Positions 28,389-42,199 of a stretch of DNA of 64,000 bases are shown here, piece by piece (position 1 is the stretch's first letter; each line of letters begins with the position of its first letter). The stretch lies in contig QJNS01000002.1 in NCBI GenBank assembly GCA_004154925.1, positions 682,001 to 746,000 on the forward strand, given 5' to 3'. Made by a program: the position numbers and the translations under genes. The stretch comes from Monosporascus cannonballus (Eukaryota > Ascomycota > Sordariomycetes > Xylariales). The notes beneath the pieces were generated by a model. It worked only from the letters and a program-made list of their open reading frames with translations, searched no databases and was not told the origin of the DNA.

Positions 28389-31091
28389 AATATATAACGA
28401 AATATATATAACTGTTGACTTTATTTTGGTTGCAAAAAAATTAAAAAATAAATATATTTTTAAAAGGAATAATATTACGAAAATGATATATTTATATAAT
28501 TTTGTTTTTTTATGAGAATTATATAGTATGATATCACTTTCGCAATTACGGCAAAAAACACTAATAATATTAAGAAAACTAGAATTAATATTAAATAAAA
28601 GGTAATTAGAGCATTTTTCGTTAATATAAAATTGTAATTAATTCGTTGTCAACAATATTAACCAAATAATTATATATATAATATTTTGAGTATATAAATA
28701 AAATAGTTTTTTGAAAATTAGGAAATTAGTACTACAAACTAGATTTTAAAATATATAACCTTAATTCTATTTTAATATAAAAAGAAGTAGGATTAAAATA
28801 CTTTGCAAATATTGAATATTAGATTTACAATAGAGCGAAAATAAAGAAGTAAGTACCGTATATATTAAACACAGAATTATTTTAATTAAGTAAAACAATA
28901 GTTATCGACTTTATAAAGATCCAAAAAACACAAAGGAATTTAACTACACAATATGCGTAATCGAAATATACTTAAAGTATATTTAAAGTATTTATTTGAG
29001 AAGGCATTGAAGTGATAATTTAAATATTTTGACAGTGACTAAATAATTTTAAAAGTTAAGATATTTTTCTTAAAAATAATTAAATATATTAACAATATCG
29101 TAAAAACCTTGTTCTTGTTATATTACGTTTTATAGATTTTTTAATATTAAATTAGCGTTTAAAACTTTTGATATAATGTTTACAATAGTAATATAAATCG
29201 TCTAAAAGTAAAAGTGGAAAAAAATTATAATATATTATACAATTAAAATATTTTTATTTTATATTATAAATATTTTTAAAACTTTATAATATGTAAATAG
29301 TCAAACTATTAAAAACGTTTTATTTTGACAAATTTCATATAAGATTTATTGTGAATATTCAAAGTGTAAAGGTAATATTTTATCGGTTAAGCCAAAAACT
29401 CAATAATTTAATATACGAATTTATGGTTATATATTTGATACTGTTATAAAAATAGTTATAAAAATATTTTTAAGAGGTAAAGCTGAAAATATTATTAAAG
29501 TTTCTGTCAATTACTGATCAATAAAAATTCACAAATTTTCAGTTTTTTTCATTAATATGCTAACAGTTATTAGAAAATTTTATTTAAAAATGTTTATTTT
29601 TTTAAAAAAAAACATAACAAATTTCTAGAATAATTATGTTAATATCACCAAACCTCTATTATAATTCATTTTAGAAAAATACTTATATTGAATTAAGCTT
29701 TAAATTATCCATATATATATAATAAGAACATAAATAAAATACACTGAATTTGACAAGAGTGTAATATAATTTAAATAGCTTTAATAGCAAACGATTAATA
29801 GTTTTTATACGACGATTATATATAAGTTATTATTATTTTTAAAACCCTTTTTATATTATAATGTAATAACTAATACTATTTTTATAATAATAGAAGTAAT
29901 TTTAAAATCATTTTAAATTGTTAAATTGATAATAATAGTAAAAAACAATTTAAATATATTATAAATAAAGATTCCCGATATAGTTCGAATTATAGTATAT
30001 AAATACCTACACTTAAAAACAACGTAAAGTTTACTTTAAACTAACGCTTGATAACTTTTTAATAAGATTCGAAATTGATAAAAATCAATTATTCTCAATC
30101 ACTATTATAAAGATTGGAAATATCATAATTTATTAGTTTATAAAATACTTTGGGTAAAGAATTAAGTTTACAAAAATATTTTATCTATATCGTTGTAAAT
30201 TCAAAAAAAACATTCAATAAAAGAAATTTTGAAATTATAAAAATTTATTGAAATAATTTAAAAATATATAATCTTAGAAAATTAATCCTTAATTTAATCT
30301 TAGTAATATTCCTTTTTTTGTTATAAATACGATTATATTTATAAGGATCATTAACGATATCAATTAGATATATATAAAATATTGTTTGTATTAGAACAGA
30401 TATAATAATTTCAAAATTGTGTAAAATAGTATATATTTCTATTTACGAAAATTACTCTTCGATGTTAAAAAATACTGTAATCTAAGTTAATAAACAAATA
30501 TAAATAGTATGATGTTATAAACGCTTATATTTATAAAAACCTTTCTGTAACTTGTATGAAACGAGTTTTAAACTATTTCAAACCCAATAAATATTTATAA
30601 ATTAAAAGTATATTATACTATTTAAGAATGTAAACGTTATTTTAATACCGAAACTCTGTTAATATAGTAAAAGGCTTAATATTTAATCTCACTCTTTTAT
30701 AGACGTTTTTGTTTTGAAAAAGGGTATTTTTTAAATGTTAATATTATTATCGTTATGTATAATATAACAAAAATAGAATTTGCTTATATAAATTATTTAA
30801 TAAATTGAAATAAATAGTGCGGTTTTTTAACAAATAAAAGCTTTTAATAAGATTCTTAATTGAAATAAATAAGAAATATACTAAATAAAAAGTCCAGTTA
30901 TTTTTAGTTATATATATTTATATACTTAGGTTCTATTTTTAAAAAACGTTTAAATAGTATTTTAAAAGTTTTAATAATTACTCCTAAATTATTATTTAAT
31001 TTTAATTAAGCAAAGTCAACATTTATTAATAAATATAAAAAATTATTCAATTATATATGTAATACTTAATATTTAATTAAATATATTTTTA
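28389..31091. other. AT-rich DNA without recognisable content
   Basis: About 2.7 kb of AT-rich sequence with no open frame above 60 codons and no readable transposon domain. It may be part of the older element whose pol lies to the right, but I cannot show that. Confidence 0.55.
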
Positions 31092-31461
31092 TATCACGAC
31101 CCAAACAGGTCGGGTTTGTGGAAACGGTCGAGCCAAGGCCACGAAACTACGCCAGTACAAAGTCACGTAATCAGTGCTCAGCGGGTCTCAACTGAGCACT
31201 GTTAAGCAGCACTAAACAACGGCTCAGTGAAGCTCTACTGAGCAGAAATAAGCAGTAATAAAGAATCAGGATATATACGTTCATTATTTCCATAGTTTAG
31301 ATAGCTTCAGCTTGCAATAACACTTCGTTACTCAAAGCACTCTTGGTATTACGAGACGTAATACGTTACTGTATCTATTGCTCAATTTCCCACGATACTT
31401 CTGCCAACTTAAACCCGTACAACTAAGGTTTAATAATTGGTTAAACCCCCTAGCCGTCACA
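31092..31461 (+). mobile_element. solo LTR of the chromovirus superfamily, little mutated
   Basis: Flanked by identical TTTTA on both sides (31087-31091 and 31462-31466), which fixes the ends. It starts TATCACGACCC and ends TAGCCGTCACA. U3 carries TCACGTAA (31163-31170) and a perfect 10-base inverted repeat, CAGTGCTCAG (31172-31181) with CTGAGCACTG (31192-31201), followed by further CTCAG/CTGAG words. GATATATACG serves as TATA box. AGCTTGCAATAACA at 31309-31322 is the segment complementary to the primer site of related elements. It interrupts an older Gypsy body. Confidence 0.85.
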
Positions 31462-34400
31462 TTTTACCGTATCTAAATTAAAAAGATTTGATTTAAGCTT
31501 AAAAAGCGCCTATTATAAAAGAGTTAATGGAATTATATTATATCGAATTATAATTAAAATATAAACTGTATATTTCGATAATTTAAATTTAATGTAAATA
31601 TCAAATAAGTCCGATTTTATAAATGATATGACCGATTAAAAATATGTTTAAAAATAGGTATAAAATTACTCGAAAAAACGATCGAATAAAGAGTAAAAAA
31701 GGAACATAGTAATTATAGGCAAATTTATAACGAATTATTATTTTTCATATATATTGTTTAAGAAAAGCCTGTTTTTTTTAAATATTTATAACCATAAAAC
31801 TTGACTAAAAACAGAATTATTAAATATAATGTACGATAATTTATAAATTATATTACTCCTTAATACAAATGTTTTTTATGATGAAATTAAGATATATAAA
31901 TATATATTTATTAACTTCTTAAAATAATAAAATTTAATTTAATCAAACTAAATTATATACCATTTAGTACCATATCAACAAATAAATATATAAAAGCCTT
32001 ATTATTAAAAGGATTAAAATGGTTTAAAAATCTGTTCAAACTAATAGATTTTCCGGGAATCATTGAATAATAAAACGGATCATTCGAAAAATTTCAAAAA
32101 AGAAAGTAGATAATTAAAAGAACTGCATCGCTAAATAAAACGTATAATAAATACCTACAACGTTAGAAAACTATAGATATTTATAGTTAACGCTTTAAAT
32201 GTTTTAAGCTATTAAAGGAGCAGATTAATTAACTAAATATACGTTAGTACACTAAATACGAAAGAGCTGCTCAATAGTCTGAAAATATAAACTCTGTTGT
32301 TATTTTTATATAGAACATTTTGAAAAAAAGTTTGAAATATATTAATAAAACATAGTAATACTCTTAATATTTTAAATAAACAAATCGAAATATATTAATA
32401 TAGTATAATAATAGATACTTAAGGGTTAAGCAAATGTATATTATATCAAATATTATTTACATATTTAAATAATTATAAAAATATACGTAAATAGCTTACA
32501 TAATTACAAATATTGAAAGTAAGGATTTCGCTTATAACAAAACACTAAGTGGGAAATTAATTGCTTTAAAATTTTAATTTAAAACTAGTATAAAATAATA
32601 AAATTCGATAATATTTTATTTGAAACTCTTAATCTAATTTTAGAAAAACTACCGCTATATTAATAAAAGGTTTTAATTTATAAAGATATTACCTAGATAA
32701 AATTCGAGTTATCGTATCAATAGATAAAGATTAAAAAAACAAAATCTTAGAATTAGATAGAAAAGTATAAACAATATAAATATAAAAATATTATAAATAC
32801 TTTATTACTTAAAAAGACAAAAGTTAAGCAAAAATATGTTAACGGAAAATATAGCGTATTATTACAGCTATTAAATCGAAATTTAAGTAATCAAATAATA
32901 ATTTATAACAACAACTAGAAATATTAAAAGTCATTATAAATATATTAGAATAATATAATAAATGCTACTTTTTTTGTAAAAAGAGCTATATACGAAATTG
33001 TTAAAATATAACGAATAAAATAAAACGATAGCTTTTAGAAATAAATAATAATTTATTAGTTTTTACCTTATTTATAACCTTAATGAAACGGAATTTAACG
33101 TTTTTTTAAATAGAAATACTGAAAAATATGTGGTAAAAAAATTAAATTTAACTTTCGAAATTTTATATAAAACATCTTATTTTTTTATAGTTAAGTAGAT
33201 GAAAAAATAGAATTTATTGTCGATTACTGCTAAGTAAATAACATTATTATTAAAAATCGCATATTGTTAAATTTATTTCTTAACATAAAACTCGATTTTA
33301 AAGAACTTAATAATATATAACATTTCATCTTAAAAATAATTAAAACATTATTAAAATAAAACAAAATACGAATAAAAAACAAACTTTTAAAGATAAATAC
33401 AGATTATTGAAATATTTAATTATAGGTATATAATTAATAAATGAATGAATATATATATTTAACTCATAATAAATTATATATTACGGAAATTCTATAAAGC
33501 TTCTGTTCTATATTTTTTAATAACATTTCTATTTTTTTCAAAAACCAAAAAACATATATATAAAACATTAATAAAAAGCTTTAAGTTTTACAAAATACCG
33601 AATTTTTAATTAACGTAAAAAAACTTAAATTTTTAATAGAAAATATAATAATTATAATAGATTACTACTTTAAAATATATTACTGTAAATATTTCTTAAT
33701 ATATTAATGGTTAACGAAATCTATTCAAAGTTTTAACAAAATTACTATATCTTTAACAATTTTGAGAAAAGTATTATCTAAATATTACTAATAATTAAAA
33801 CACTTTAAAGTATTACAAATATGATTTTCAACGAATTAATATTAATTCTATATAACTTAATATATTTTATGGACTTTAAAATCGACATTTAGAATTTTAC
33901 ATTAAAAGTATTACCCGGATAACGAAAAAATTAAAATACATTATATTCGATTAGTTTTTTTCAAAATAAAAATAAAAAAAAGCTCAATTTTATTGTAATA
34001 TTTCGAAAAAGATTTATAATTATTACTATAAGTTTTAAAGGGTTTAAAAATCTTTTAAGAAAAATGTCTATTAGGTTAAAGTTTATATAAATTATCAAAT
34101 TTCTATCCGTTTTACTGCGACTAGAATACTTTTAAAACGAAAATTACGATAATAAAAAAGTAACAAATTTTAACTTCTTTTTTATGCATAAAAATGGTTT
34201 AGAAAATAGTAAGATAAATGCTCCAAATAAGTAACCAAACGTAGAAAAGATTTAATTAAAAGAAATTGTATAATATTCAACATTATTTAAAAGAATATCT
34301 ATATCTATAATAAATTAACATAATACGAGTTTGATTATATAATATATAATAACATATTTAAGAATATATTTCTTATATTTAAATAAAAATAATATGTTTA

Positions 34401-35326
34401 ATAAATTATAAAATGTAATAAGTAATATATGAATATTATACGGTATATAGATCAATTTTATCTATAAAAATATTTTAAAGGCTTACAAAATCTGAAAATA
34501 AAAATCATAATTTAAAAGATTAGAAGAAAATGTAGCTATTATAATAAAATAAAAACATAACGATGTAAGCTTTATAAAGAATTACTATTATTACTAATTT
34601 GGAAAAAAATTTAATTAGTATAAATTTTATTCTCAAATTCCCGTTATTTAAAGGTTTAGTAATAAAGATATATGACAATACTACTTTTAAAATAGTTAAG
34701 TAATTTACGAAATCCTTTAACATTTTATGTCATTGTAAAAATATAAAAATTAAATAAATAATATATATTATTTTAAGAAATATTGCTAATATGTACGACC
34801 TGTTATATAAAATTATTTCCGATAGAAAGTTACGTTTTTTTCACGTTTTATCAAATTTTTTAAGAACAATCGGATTAAATTATAAAGTATTTAACGTTTT
34901 TACATTTTGAACAAACGTATAAATAACTTAATTAAATTCAGTATTAAAACCGAATAAAATAACTGGATTAAAAATTTAATTATTATATACTTAGCTTATA
35001 ATACGAATTATTACAAAAGTCTTAAAACAAATTTAATATATATAAATTTTAGTTTTATATTTAATATTTACAAAAACGTATAAATTAAACTTATTAATAT
35101 CAAAGTAATACTTATATTAAAAGGAATTTAATAAATTACAATAAAAAACGATATTCAATTTAAAATTCAGATATAATTAAATAAATCAATATTATAATTA
35201 AAAAAGGTAAAAGGATTAACTTTCGAAAAACAGAATATAATATGGCTTGTTAAAAAAATATTGAAACGAAAATGTCCAATAAAAAAACTCAATTCTAAAA
35301 GCATCGGTCTATACAAAATTGCTAAG

Positions 35327-35501
35327 TGTCAGGTGTTGTTGGAAGGTCAAAGTGGCAAGATAACTCATTTATTGAGAACAGCCTGAAACCTGACCTTCCA
35401 TCTTATTTTTGAGGAGAAACCACCCATATCTATAGCCGACCCCCGCATTGAGCTCGTAAAGGTGACGTAGCTCTGACGCGTGAACTCCTTAGCACCTAAC
35501 A
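35327..35501. mobile_element. solo LTR with perfect target duplication, not RIP-mutated
   Basis: A 175-base GC-balanced island inside degraded Gypsy DNA. It starts TGTCAGGTGTT, ends AGCACCTAACA, and is bounded by CTAAG on both sides (35322-35326 and 35502-35506). A perfect 10-base inverted repeat, TGGAAGGTCA (35340-35349) with TGACCTTCCA (35391-35400), lies in its left half. The terminal 12 bases are near-inverted copies of each other. It has no similarity to the chromovirus LTRs and so represents another retrotransposon family, possibly Copia-like. Confidence 0.75.
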
Positions 35502-35788
35502 CTAAGAAAATTTAAAAAAATATGTATTAATTAAAACTTCGATTAAACGCTAATTATTAACCTATTTTTCATATTTCTCTTTTAAGTTAAAATCGAATAT
35601 TATAAAAGTTCAAACGAAATACAACAATGAAAAACTAAAGTATAAAGAATATATTAAATAAACAAATCCTAAATGTGTACAAAAAGAAGGAAAAAACCTT
35701 ATCTAGTACTTTATTAACTAACAAAAACTATCTAAATTCTAAAAATAGTTAAAAATTTGTCAAAAACTTGATTAATGCTTAACGTTTA

Positions 35789-36200
35789 TTAAAAGGCTTT
35801 TACTAACAACGTCGAAATCGATAAAGTAAACGGCTTCCTACTTAATAATCGACCAATCCGTAAAATTAATACTAGGTTAATCGAAAAGAAAATAGAAAAT
35901 AATACTAATGCGAATTTCGCAACCACCGCCTTCTTTTTGCGTTCCAGCTTTTTTAACCTTGGTAGGCTGTTCAAATTCCAATATATAACTTGTATTATCT
36001 TACTATACCACATTTCTTTTATTTACGTAAAAAATATAACCAGACGTGAATTTTCGAAATAACTCGGTTGGTCTTTTTTTGGCAATTTCTAATTCGAACA
36101 TAAATTTCTCGCATTAAATAATAATATATTATATTGATTTTAAGTTAAAAACTCATATGTTATAATTATCTTAATTATTTTAAATATAGAAAAAATAGGA
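35789..36200 (-). pseudogene. antisense accessory frame in the truncated chromovirus
   Basis: A minus-strand frame, open over 74 codons at 35789-36013, begins MWYSKIIQV and continues to a lysine-rich KKLERKKKAVV. Upstream in the same frame, after a TAA, ENSRLVIFF can be read. It lies antisense to pol between chromodomain and 3' LTR, the same place as the related frames at 27480-27900 and 55669-56200. Confidence 0.4.
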
Positions 36201-36429
36201 AAGAGAGTTATTTCTACATATTTTATACTCTAATATTGATCGTTTATAATATATATAAGGCAGTATTTAGACAGAGTTTACAAAAAACATTACAATAATT
36301 AAAGAATTAAGTAAAACGGTTTTGACTTTAAAAAAATTTTAACTTATTTCTTAATTTAATTTATAATAATAAATTAAATACTTACAAAATCATTTTCAAA
36401 ACAAAAATACTAAAATAAAAAGATCGTAC

Positions 36430-36813
36430 TATAACTTAATATCTATCACATATTTAGCAATAATTAAAATAACTAAAGAACTAGAACGAAGCTTACGCAA
36501 TAAAATAATTGCGAGGTTTACGAAAATTAAAATGTTTAGGGTCGTAATAAAATTAACGAAAATTAAAATTATTAAGATCGCTACGAAATCCTAATAATGA
36601 AACAAAAAATAAAAATTAATTATTAAATATATTACTTTTTTTGATTCTAAAATTTAAAAAATATAAGCTTATAATATAATTTCTTTACTTAAAACACATT
36701 TAATATTATAAGATATAACTATGTCATTATATTATTAAATTTCTTCGAGATATTTACTTATATAAAACCGTATAACTTAAATCTAAAAATTAATTAAATT
36801 TTTAACCGGTATA
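36430..36813 (+). repeat. 3' LTR of the truncated chromovirus
   Basis: Starts TATAACTTAAT and ends TAACCGGTATA, both explained by RIP changes from the TGTAACTCAAC and TAGCCGTCACA ends of the family. Its U3 is of the same type as the LTRs at 21740 and 28024. Confidence 0.65.
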
Positions 36814-39390
36814 ATCGATTTTCATTTTAAATTAAGATTTATTAAAAATTCGTAAACTTAAAAGCTTATTATATAAAAGTTAAAATTCTTTTCAAATTTA
36901 CAAAAAGAAAATATAAATATAATATAATAAATAAAAGAAATATTTATTTAATAAAAAAAACTTATAATAAACGGAAAAATATTTATTATAATTCGAAAAA
37001 TAAATATATTAATAAAGTTTATAAATAATATAATTATATATATTTTAAATTTAAATAATAAATAAATTCGATACATAAAATAAATATTAAAAAGTAAAAA
37101 ATATATATATAATAACCGTAAAATAACGAAACATAAAAAATTATTAGATATTTTTATAAATATTTTAAAATATAATAATTAAAATTACAAAAAATAAAAT
37201 TATTTTAAATATAATAAATATATTATATTTATAATAAAAATATAAATAAATATTATATTATTACGAAAATCGAAAATAAAATATATTATATATTATAATA
37301 GGTATTATTATATTATATAATACAAATTTATATAATAAATATAAATTTTTAATATATTACAAATTATTAAATATATAATAATAAATAATTATTATATTAT
37401 AAAATAAAATATATAATAAATAATATAAATAATAAATATAATAAAATAATTAAAATATATTTATATATTTAAAAAATATATTAAATATAATAATAAAATT
37501 TATATTATATTTACTAAGATTAATAAAAAGTTATATTTTATTTATAATATATATTTAATTATAATATTAAAATAAAATTTAATAATATATTGTATAAAAA
37601 AATAAAAATATTTATTATTATTATTATTAAAATATATTAAAAATATAATATAATTAATTTATAAATATAATATTATAAATATAATATATAATTTAAAAAT
37701 AAATATTATTTATTTTAATATTATTATTTTAATTAATTTTATATATTAAATAATATTATTTTAAAAATAAAAAATTTTAAATATTATTTAAATTTTATTA
37801 TTATATTTTAATTTATAACATATATAAATATAATAATTTTTATTTTTATTTTTAGTTATATAAATTTATTATATATTTTATTAAATTTAAAAAATAATAT
37901 TTAATTTTATTTTTTAATATTATTTTTAAATATTTTTATATTTTTATTATATTATATAATATATATAAATTATAATAAAATTATTTTATAATAAATATAA
38001 TATTAAAATATATTAATAATTTATTTTATATTTTTTATATAAAAAATATTTATATATATATTCTAAATTTATATTTTATAAATATTATTTATATTTTATA
38101 ATATTTATAAAATTATTAATTAATATAAAATATTTAAATATAAATTATATAAAATATATTTTAAATTAAATGCGTTATATATTTTTTATTTAATAGTTAA
38201 TATATATATAATTATTATTTTAAATATATTAATTTATATAAAAGTAATAAAAATAATTAATACAAAATATAAATAAATATATTTTAAATGTAAATAAGTA
38301 TTTAATATTACAGTATTTAATTTTAAAAAGAATAATATTTATGTATAAAATAATTTAATATATTAATTATATTATATTTTTAATATATATAAAATTATTT
38401 TATACAATTTATATTTATATAAAAAATATTTTAATTTTGAAATTAAATAAAAATTTATAAAAAATTATTTATTAATAGAAATAATATTAATTATAAAATT
38501 TTATATAATTTATTTATAATAATAATAATAAAATTAATTTAAATTTAATTACTTATAATTATAATTTTTAAAATTAAGTTTTTTATTTATTTTTTATTTT
38601 TTAATAGATTTTTATTTTATATTTTTAAAGATTATAATATTTAATTTAATATATATAATATATAACTAATTTAAAACTTTTTAAAATTATATAAATAATA
38701 TAATAAATTTTATATATATTTTAATTTATTTTTTATAATAAAATCCTATGAAATAATATAAAATAAAATATTTAAATAAAACTTAAAAAAGTTTAATGTT
38801 ATAAACTTTTCAATATTAAATTATACATTTTTCGTAATAAAACTATTTTAATATAATAAGGTAAAATTAATAAATTATAATTAATATAAAATATATAAAT
38901 ATATATATTTTAATATAATACATTATAAATTTAAATATGATATTTCGTTTTTACTTTTATTTATTAATTTTTTAATATATTTTAAGAAAATATTTATTAT
39001 AATGTAATAAATTATTAAAAGAAAATATATTATAATAAAAGCTTTAATAACTTATATAAATTTATATGTTATAATAATTAAAAATATTTTTTTTAATATA
39101 TTGTTAATTAAAATACTATTAATTTATAATATAATTTTATAATTTAAAATATTTTTAATAATGCGATATGTAATTATATTTATTATATTATTTATATTGT
39201 TATAATACTTTTATTATTTTAATTTTTATAATTAAGATTTAGTAATTAATTAAATTTTAATGCGGTATATATAAATATTAATATTTTAATATATAAAAGA
39301 TTATTATTAAAATATAAATAAAAAAGAATTAAAAGTAATAATATATAAAACAAAAAAGTAAATATTTTTGAAAATAATAATACTATTTCG
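36814..39390. other. almost pure A+T block
   Basis: About 2.5 kb in which G and C are rare; many stretches longer than 50 bases have none. TA steps and short A or T runs dominate. There is no open frame. This is the endpoint of repeated RIP or a distinct AT-satellite-like region. No regular tandem period is visible. Confidence 0.75.
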
Positions 39391-39722
39391 GATTATAATC
39401 TAGCCAGCTACGGTCTCTAGAAACGGTCGCAACAAGAACAGCCAAGGACTTAAGTGAGTTAAGTTACGTGATAGATTACTAATTTACTAGTGGTAAGCCA
39501 GTGAGCCGGATTACTAACTCACTAGTAATAAGCTAATAAGGTCGATAAATATATACGCTTGTTATTCAATAATTTAGATAATATAACTTCGTTATTTAAA
39601 ATATTTTTAATATTTCAAAACATGGTTAAATTACTTTATTACTTAGAGTTTTATAATATTTCTATTAATATAAACCTATATAAATAAGTTTTAATTATTG
39701 AATAAACTGTTTGATCTTTTTA
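39391..39722 (+). repeat. solo LTR of the chromovirus superfamily
   Basis: Starts GATTATAATCTAGCC, related to the TGTCATGACC start of the copy at 54439, and carries the same U3 motif array (TTTACTAGTGGTAAGCCAGT and a second copy with AACTCACTAGTAATAAGC). It has TTACGTGA at 39464-39471, a TATATACG box and the shared R-U5 half. Flanks are TTTCG and TTTCC, a near-match. Confidence 0.65.
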
Positions 39723-39897
39723 TTTCCATTATATTTAAAATTGAACATATATATATATATAAAGATTTCAATTTAGTTTTTTTTCCTAGTTTCAAAATCG
39801 TACTCTTAAATTGAAATCGGATTTACAATTTCTTTATAATAATTTTAAAAAGTTTATATTAAAATATATATAAAAAGCTTAAATAATAAAACTTAAT

Positions 39898-40320
39898 TAT
39901 TATAACCTTATTAAAAAAAGAGTCTCGAAAACGGTCACTTGGTAATCGAAACGGACGCAAGTGGGTCGAAATTACGCAACATGAATCCGAAGTAATTCAA
40001 AGGATCTAACGAGATCCATGCAGTTATCAGATATGGATCCGAAATAATCCAAGAGATCTAACGGGATTTATATAATTATCCGATATGGATCCGAAATAAT
40101 CCAAGGGATTTAACGAGATCCATAAAAAGATATATACGTTCGTTATTTCCATAATTTAGATAACTTCAACTTATAATAAAATATCGTTACCTAAGGCACT
40201 CTTGGTGTTACGAGACGTAATACGTTCCTATATCTATTACTCAGTTTTCTATAATGCGTCTGCTAACATAAACCCGTACGACTAGAGTTTAATAGTTGGT
40301 TAAACCCTTTAGCCGTCATA
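39898..40320 (+). mobile_element. solo LTR with perfect target duplication and a tandem array in U3
   Basis: Bounded by TTAAT on both sides (39893-39897 and 40321-40325). It starts TATTATAACC (RIP-changed TGTCATGACC) and ends TTTAGCCGTCATA. U3 contains a 52-53 base unit repeated about 2.7 times (39983-40123). After the array come GATATATACG and the R-U5 half shared with the other family members (CTCTTGGTGTTACGAGACG). TTACGCAA lies at 39972-39979 before the array. Confidence 0.85.
39983..40123 (+). repeat. tandem repeat inside LTR U3, 52-53 base unit
   Basis: Units start at 39983, 40036 and 40088, each with GATCCGAAATAATCCAA or a close variant followed by a GATCTAACGAGATCC-type imperfect palindrome. 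The third unit stops at about 40123, just before the TATA box. Differences between units are mostly transitions. Confidence 0.8.
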
Positions 40321-40436
40321 TTAATATTAGATATTATATTAAAAGATCTGTTATTTTGTAAGTATTGATTTTTGAAACCAGTTTAATTAACACATTAAGT
40401 CCTTAGCAAATATTTTTTAATCAAAAGTTATAGTTA

Positions 40437-40468
40437 TAGCTGCGCCTGCGGGGTAGCAGGCGCAGCTA
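40437..40468. other. perfect 13-base hairpin at the AT/GC border
   Basis: TAGCTGCGCCTGC (40437-40449), six bases of loop, then GCAGGCGCAGCTA (40456-40468). It stands exactly where the AT-rich block ends and the gene island starts. It might be the end of a transposon or a structural element. I see no partner copy in the window. Confidence 0.6.
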
Positions 40469-42199
40469 CAACCTTTAAAATGGAGTTCTGATCGCGATAA
40501 GGCAACATATAACCAACCCAGTAACCGGTTATTCGCAACAATCAGATGCCGATAAGGAACCGAAATATGAATAGGGCTGGTTGAGCTTTCCAGGGGTGTT
40601 TACGTCAGGGACCAAGTCGTCTGTGGCGTTTTTAAGGCATGGTATAAGCCCATCTTTTGCGCCGGTAGCTTATTCTATTCTATTACCTGCTCATTTCGCG
40701 GTCGTAAACCCATGCCATATGGAAGTAGATGGGGCCAGTATGGCTTCCCCAGTGGAGGGCCATATGCTCCGGACTCGGCGTCGCCGCCTCGTTCTCTCTC
40801 CAGCGATGTCAGCTTATGCAAAACCGTGTACGGCTGGGTACACCGTCAATAGCGAGGATGATGGAGGAAACAAAGCGGCTTTTTACGCGAGCTGGTTGAT
40901 TTCAAGCCTCCTTATCAACTCGAGCTTGTACGGCGCACACTCGACTGGTCATTGTCCGACGACATTCTGTTACTCTATTTACCACCTCGGACTCGTTAAT
41001 AGTAAAGGTCACCTTAACATTCCCTTTCCTTCCTACTAAGCTCCTATACTCCCTGTGCGCCTATGCTCGGTCATATTATTAATGTCTAATGATATCCATG
41101 GCTCACCTCAAATTGTACCCTCGAGTCGTTTTATCTCTGTGTCTCTTAACGAAAGGGGAATATATGACGTCCCAAACGATTTTTGGGGTGTGCCACCAAC
41201 CACTTTGTGTTGAAATTTGGAAGAAAAGCCCGTCAGCATCTCAACCAGTGATGCGATTACAAACACATATTCCATGGAAGCGAGTCGCCAGGGGGCCAAA
41301 GGTAACACGCACCAATAGTCAATCAGGATATTGTCCACAGTTCAGACTTACACCCAATTCAACAGCATTGAAGGTGCTTTTCACTGGGAATACACGCATG
41401 GAACATATTATCTAATCGAAACTAGGGGGATGTGTTATGCATACGGAATCTCGAGGCAAAAGGTATCTGTTAGAAAGCTTGGTGTCCATGATAGGCGGGG
41501 CCTGGACGGGGCATATATCTGTCGGGCAGGGTAGTGTAAGCCAACACGTATTTGCGGGCTGGTGAACAACCTGAAACAAATCGGGATATCCAGAAACTCG
41601 GATCCGAAGCGACTTTTACCCCCTCACGATTCCTACTGGGAGAGGTGCGGCATCGTATTAGAGCGGCGATTTCCCAAATCTCCGGTTCTCTCTTGCTCAT
41701 CTCATAACTTAGATGCCGACGGGAGGGTTTCGGTGAAGAGCTTCTTCGCGGAGTTAAGCTATGCAAGGCACCGACGGTAATTATAAGTGGATGAAGCATT
41801 CGTTCTATTGGTTTATGCACGGAAAGAGTGGTAGTCCCATTACTCAGCTCCCGTTTCTGCTGCGTCAGATCGAGAACGTGGAAGAGTCCTAGACTGGAGC
41901 TGGCCCTGCGAGGCGTAAGACCTAACCCAAGCCGAGTCGATATAGGGCTGAGGATATTGCTCTAACTCGTTCTCACCGATAGAGATCCCTGTCGACGTAG
42001 AATAGCGGACCAATAGTGACAGAGAGGGATTCCAAATGGTTGGGACCCGCCATATCCCAACGGTCGGTCTAGCCGGCCCCTTTTAGGGAAGCAGATCTTA
42101 CATGACAATTCATATCTCCAGAGCTCCTCTTGTCATCTGTCTTCTGGCAGTCTAGCCTTTGACCATGATCGTGAGCCTCCACACAGATCTCCTTCTGCG
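40469..42199. other. GC-balanced region without supported gene
   Basis: Open frames up to 152 codons occur (40581-41039 and others), but none begins with a convincing ATG context, shows domain-like composition or links to a splice partner. I see no RNA gene. The last few hundred bases should hold the promoter of the membrane-protein gene. Confidence 0.5.

Larger units (their letters stand above)
31467..36813 (+). mobile_element. truncated, heavily degraded chromovirus-type Gypsy element
   Basis: A plus-strand pol colinear with that of the element at 21740 can be followed by eye. The gag-protease border is near 31500-32900, reverse transcriptase about 33060-33800, RNase H near 34110-34230 (TRILLKRK, then a lysine-rich segment), integrase to about 35300, and a tail with chromodomain remnants to about 35800. 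The right LTR is 36430-36813. There is no matching left LTR: the LTR at 31092 has a different U3 and its own target duplication, so it is a later insertion. The left part of this element is therefore missing or unreadable. A solo LTR (35327-35501) is nested near its 3' end. Confidence 0.7.
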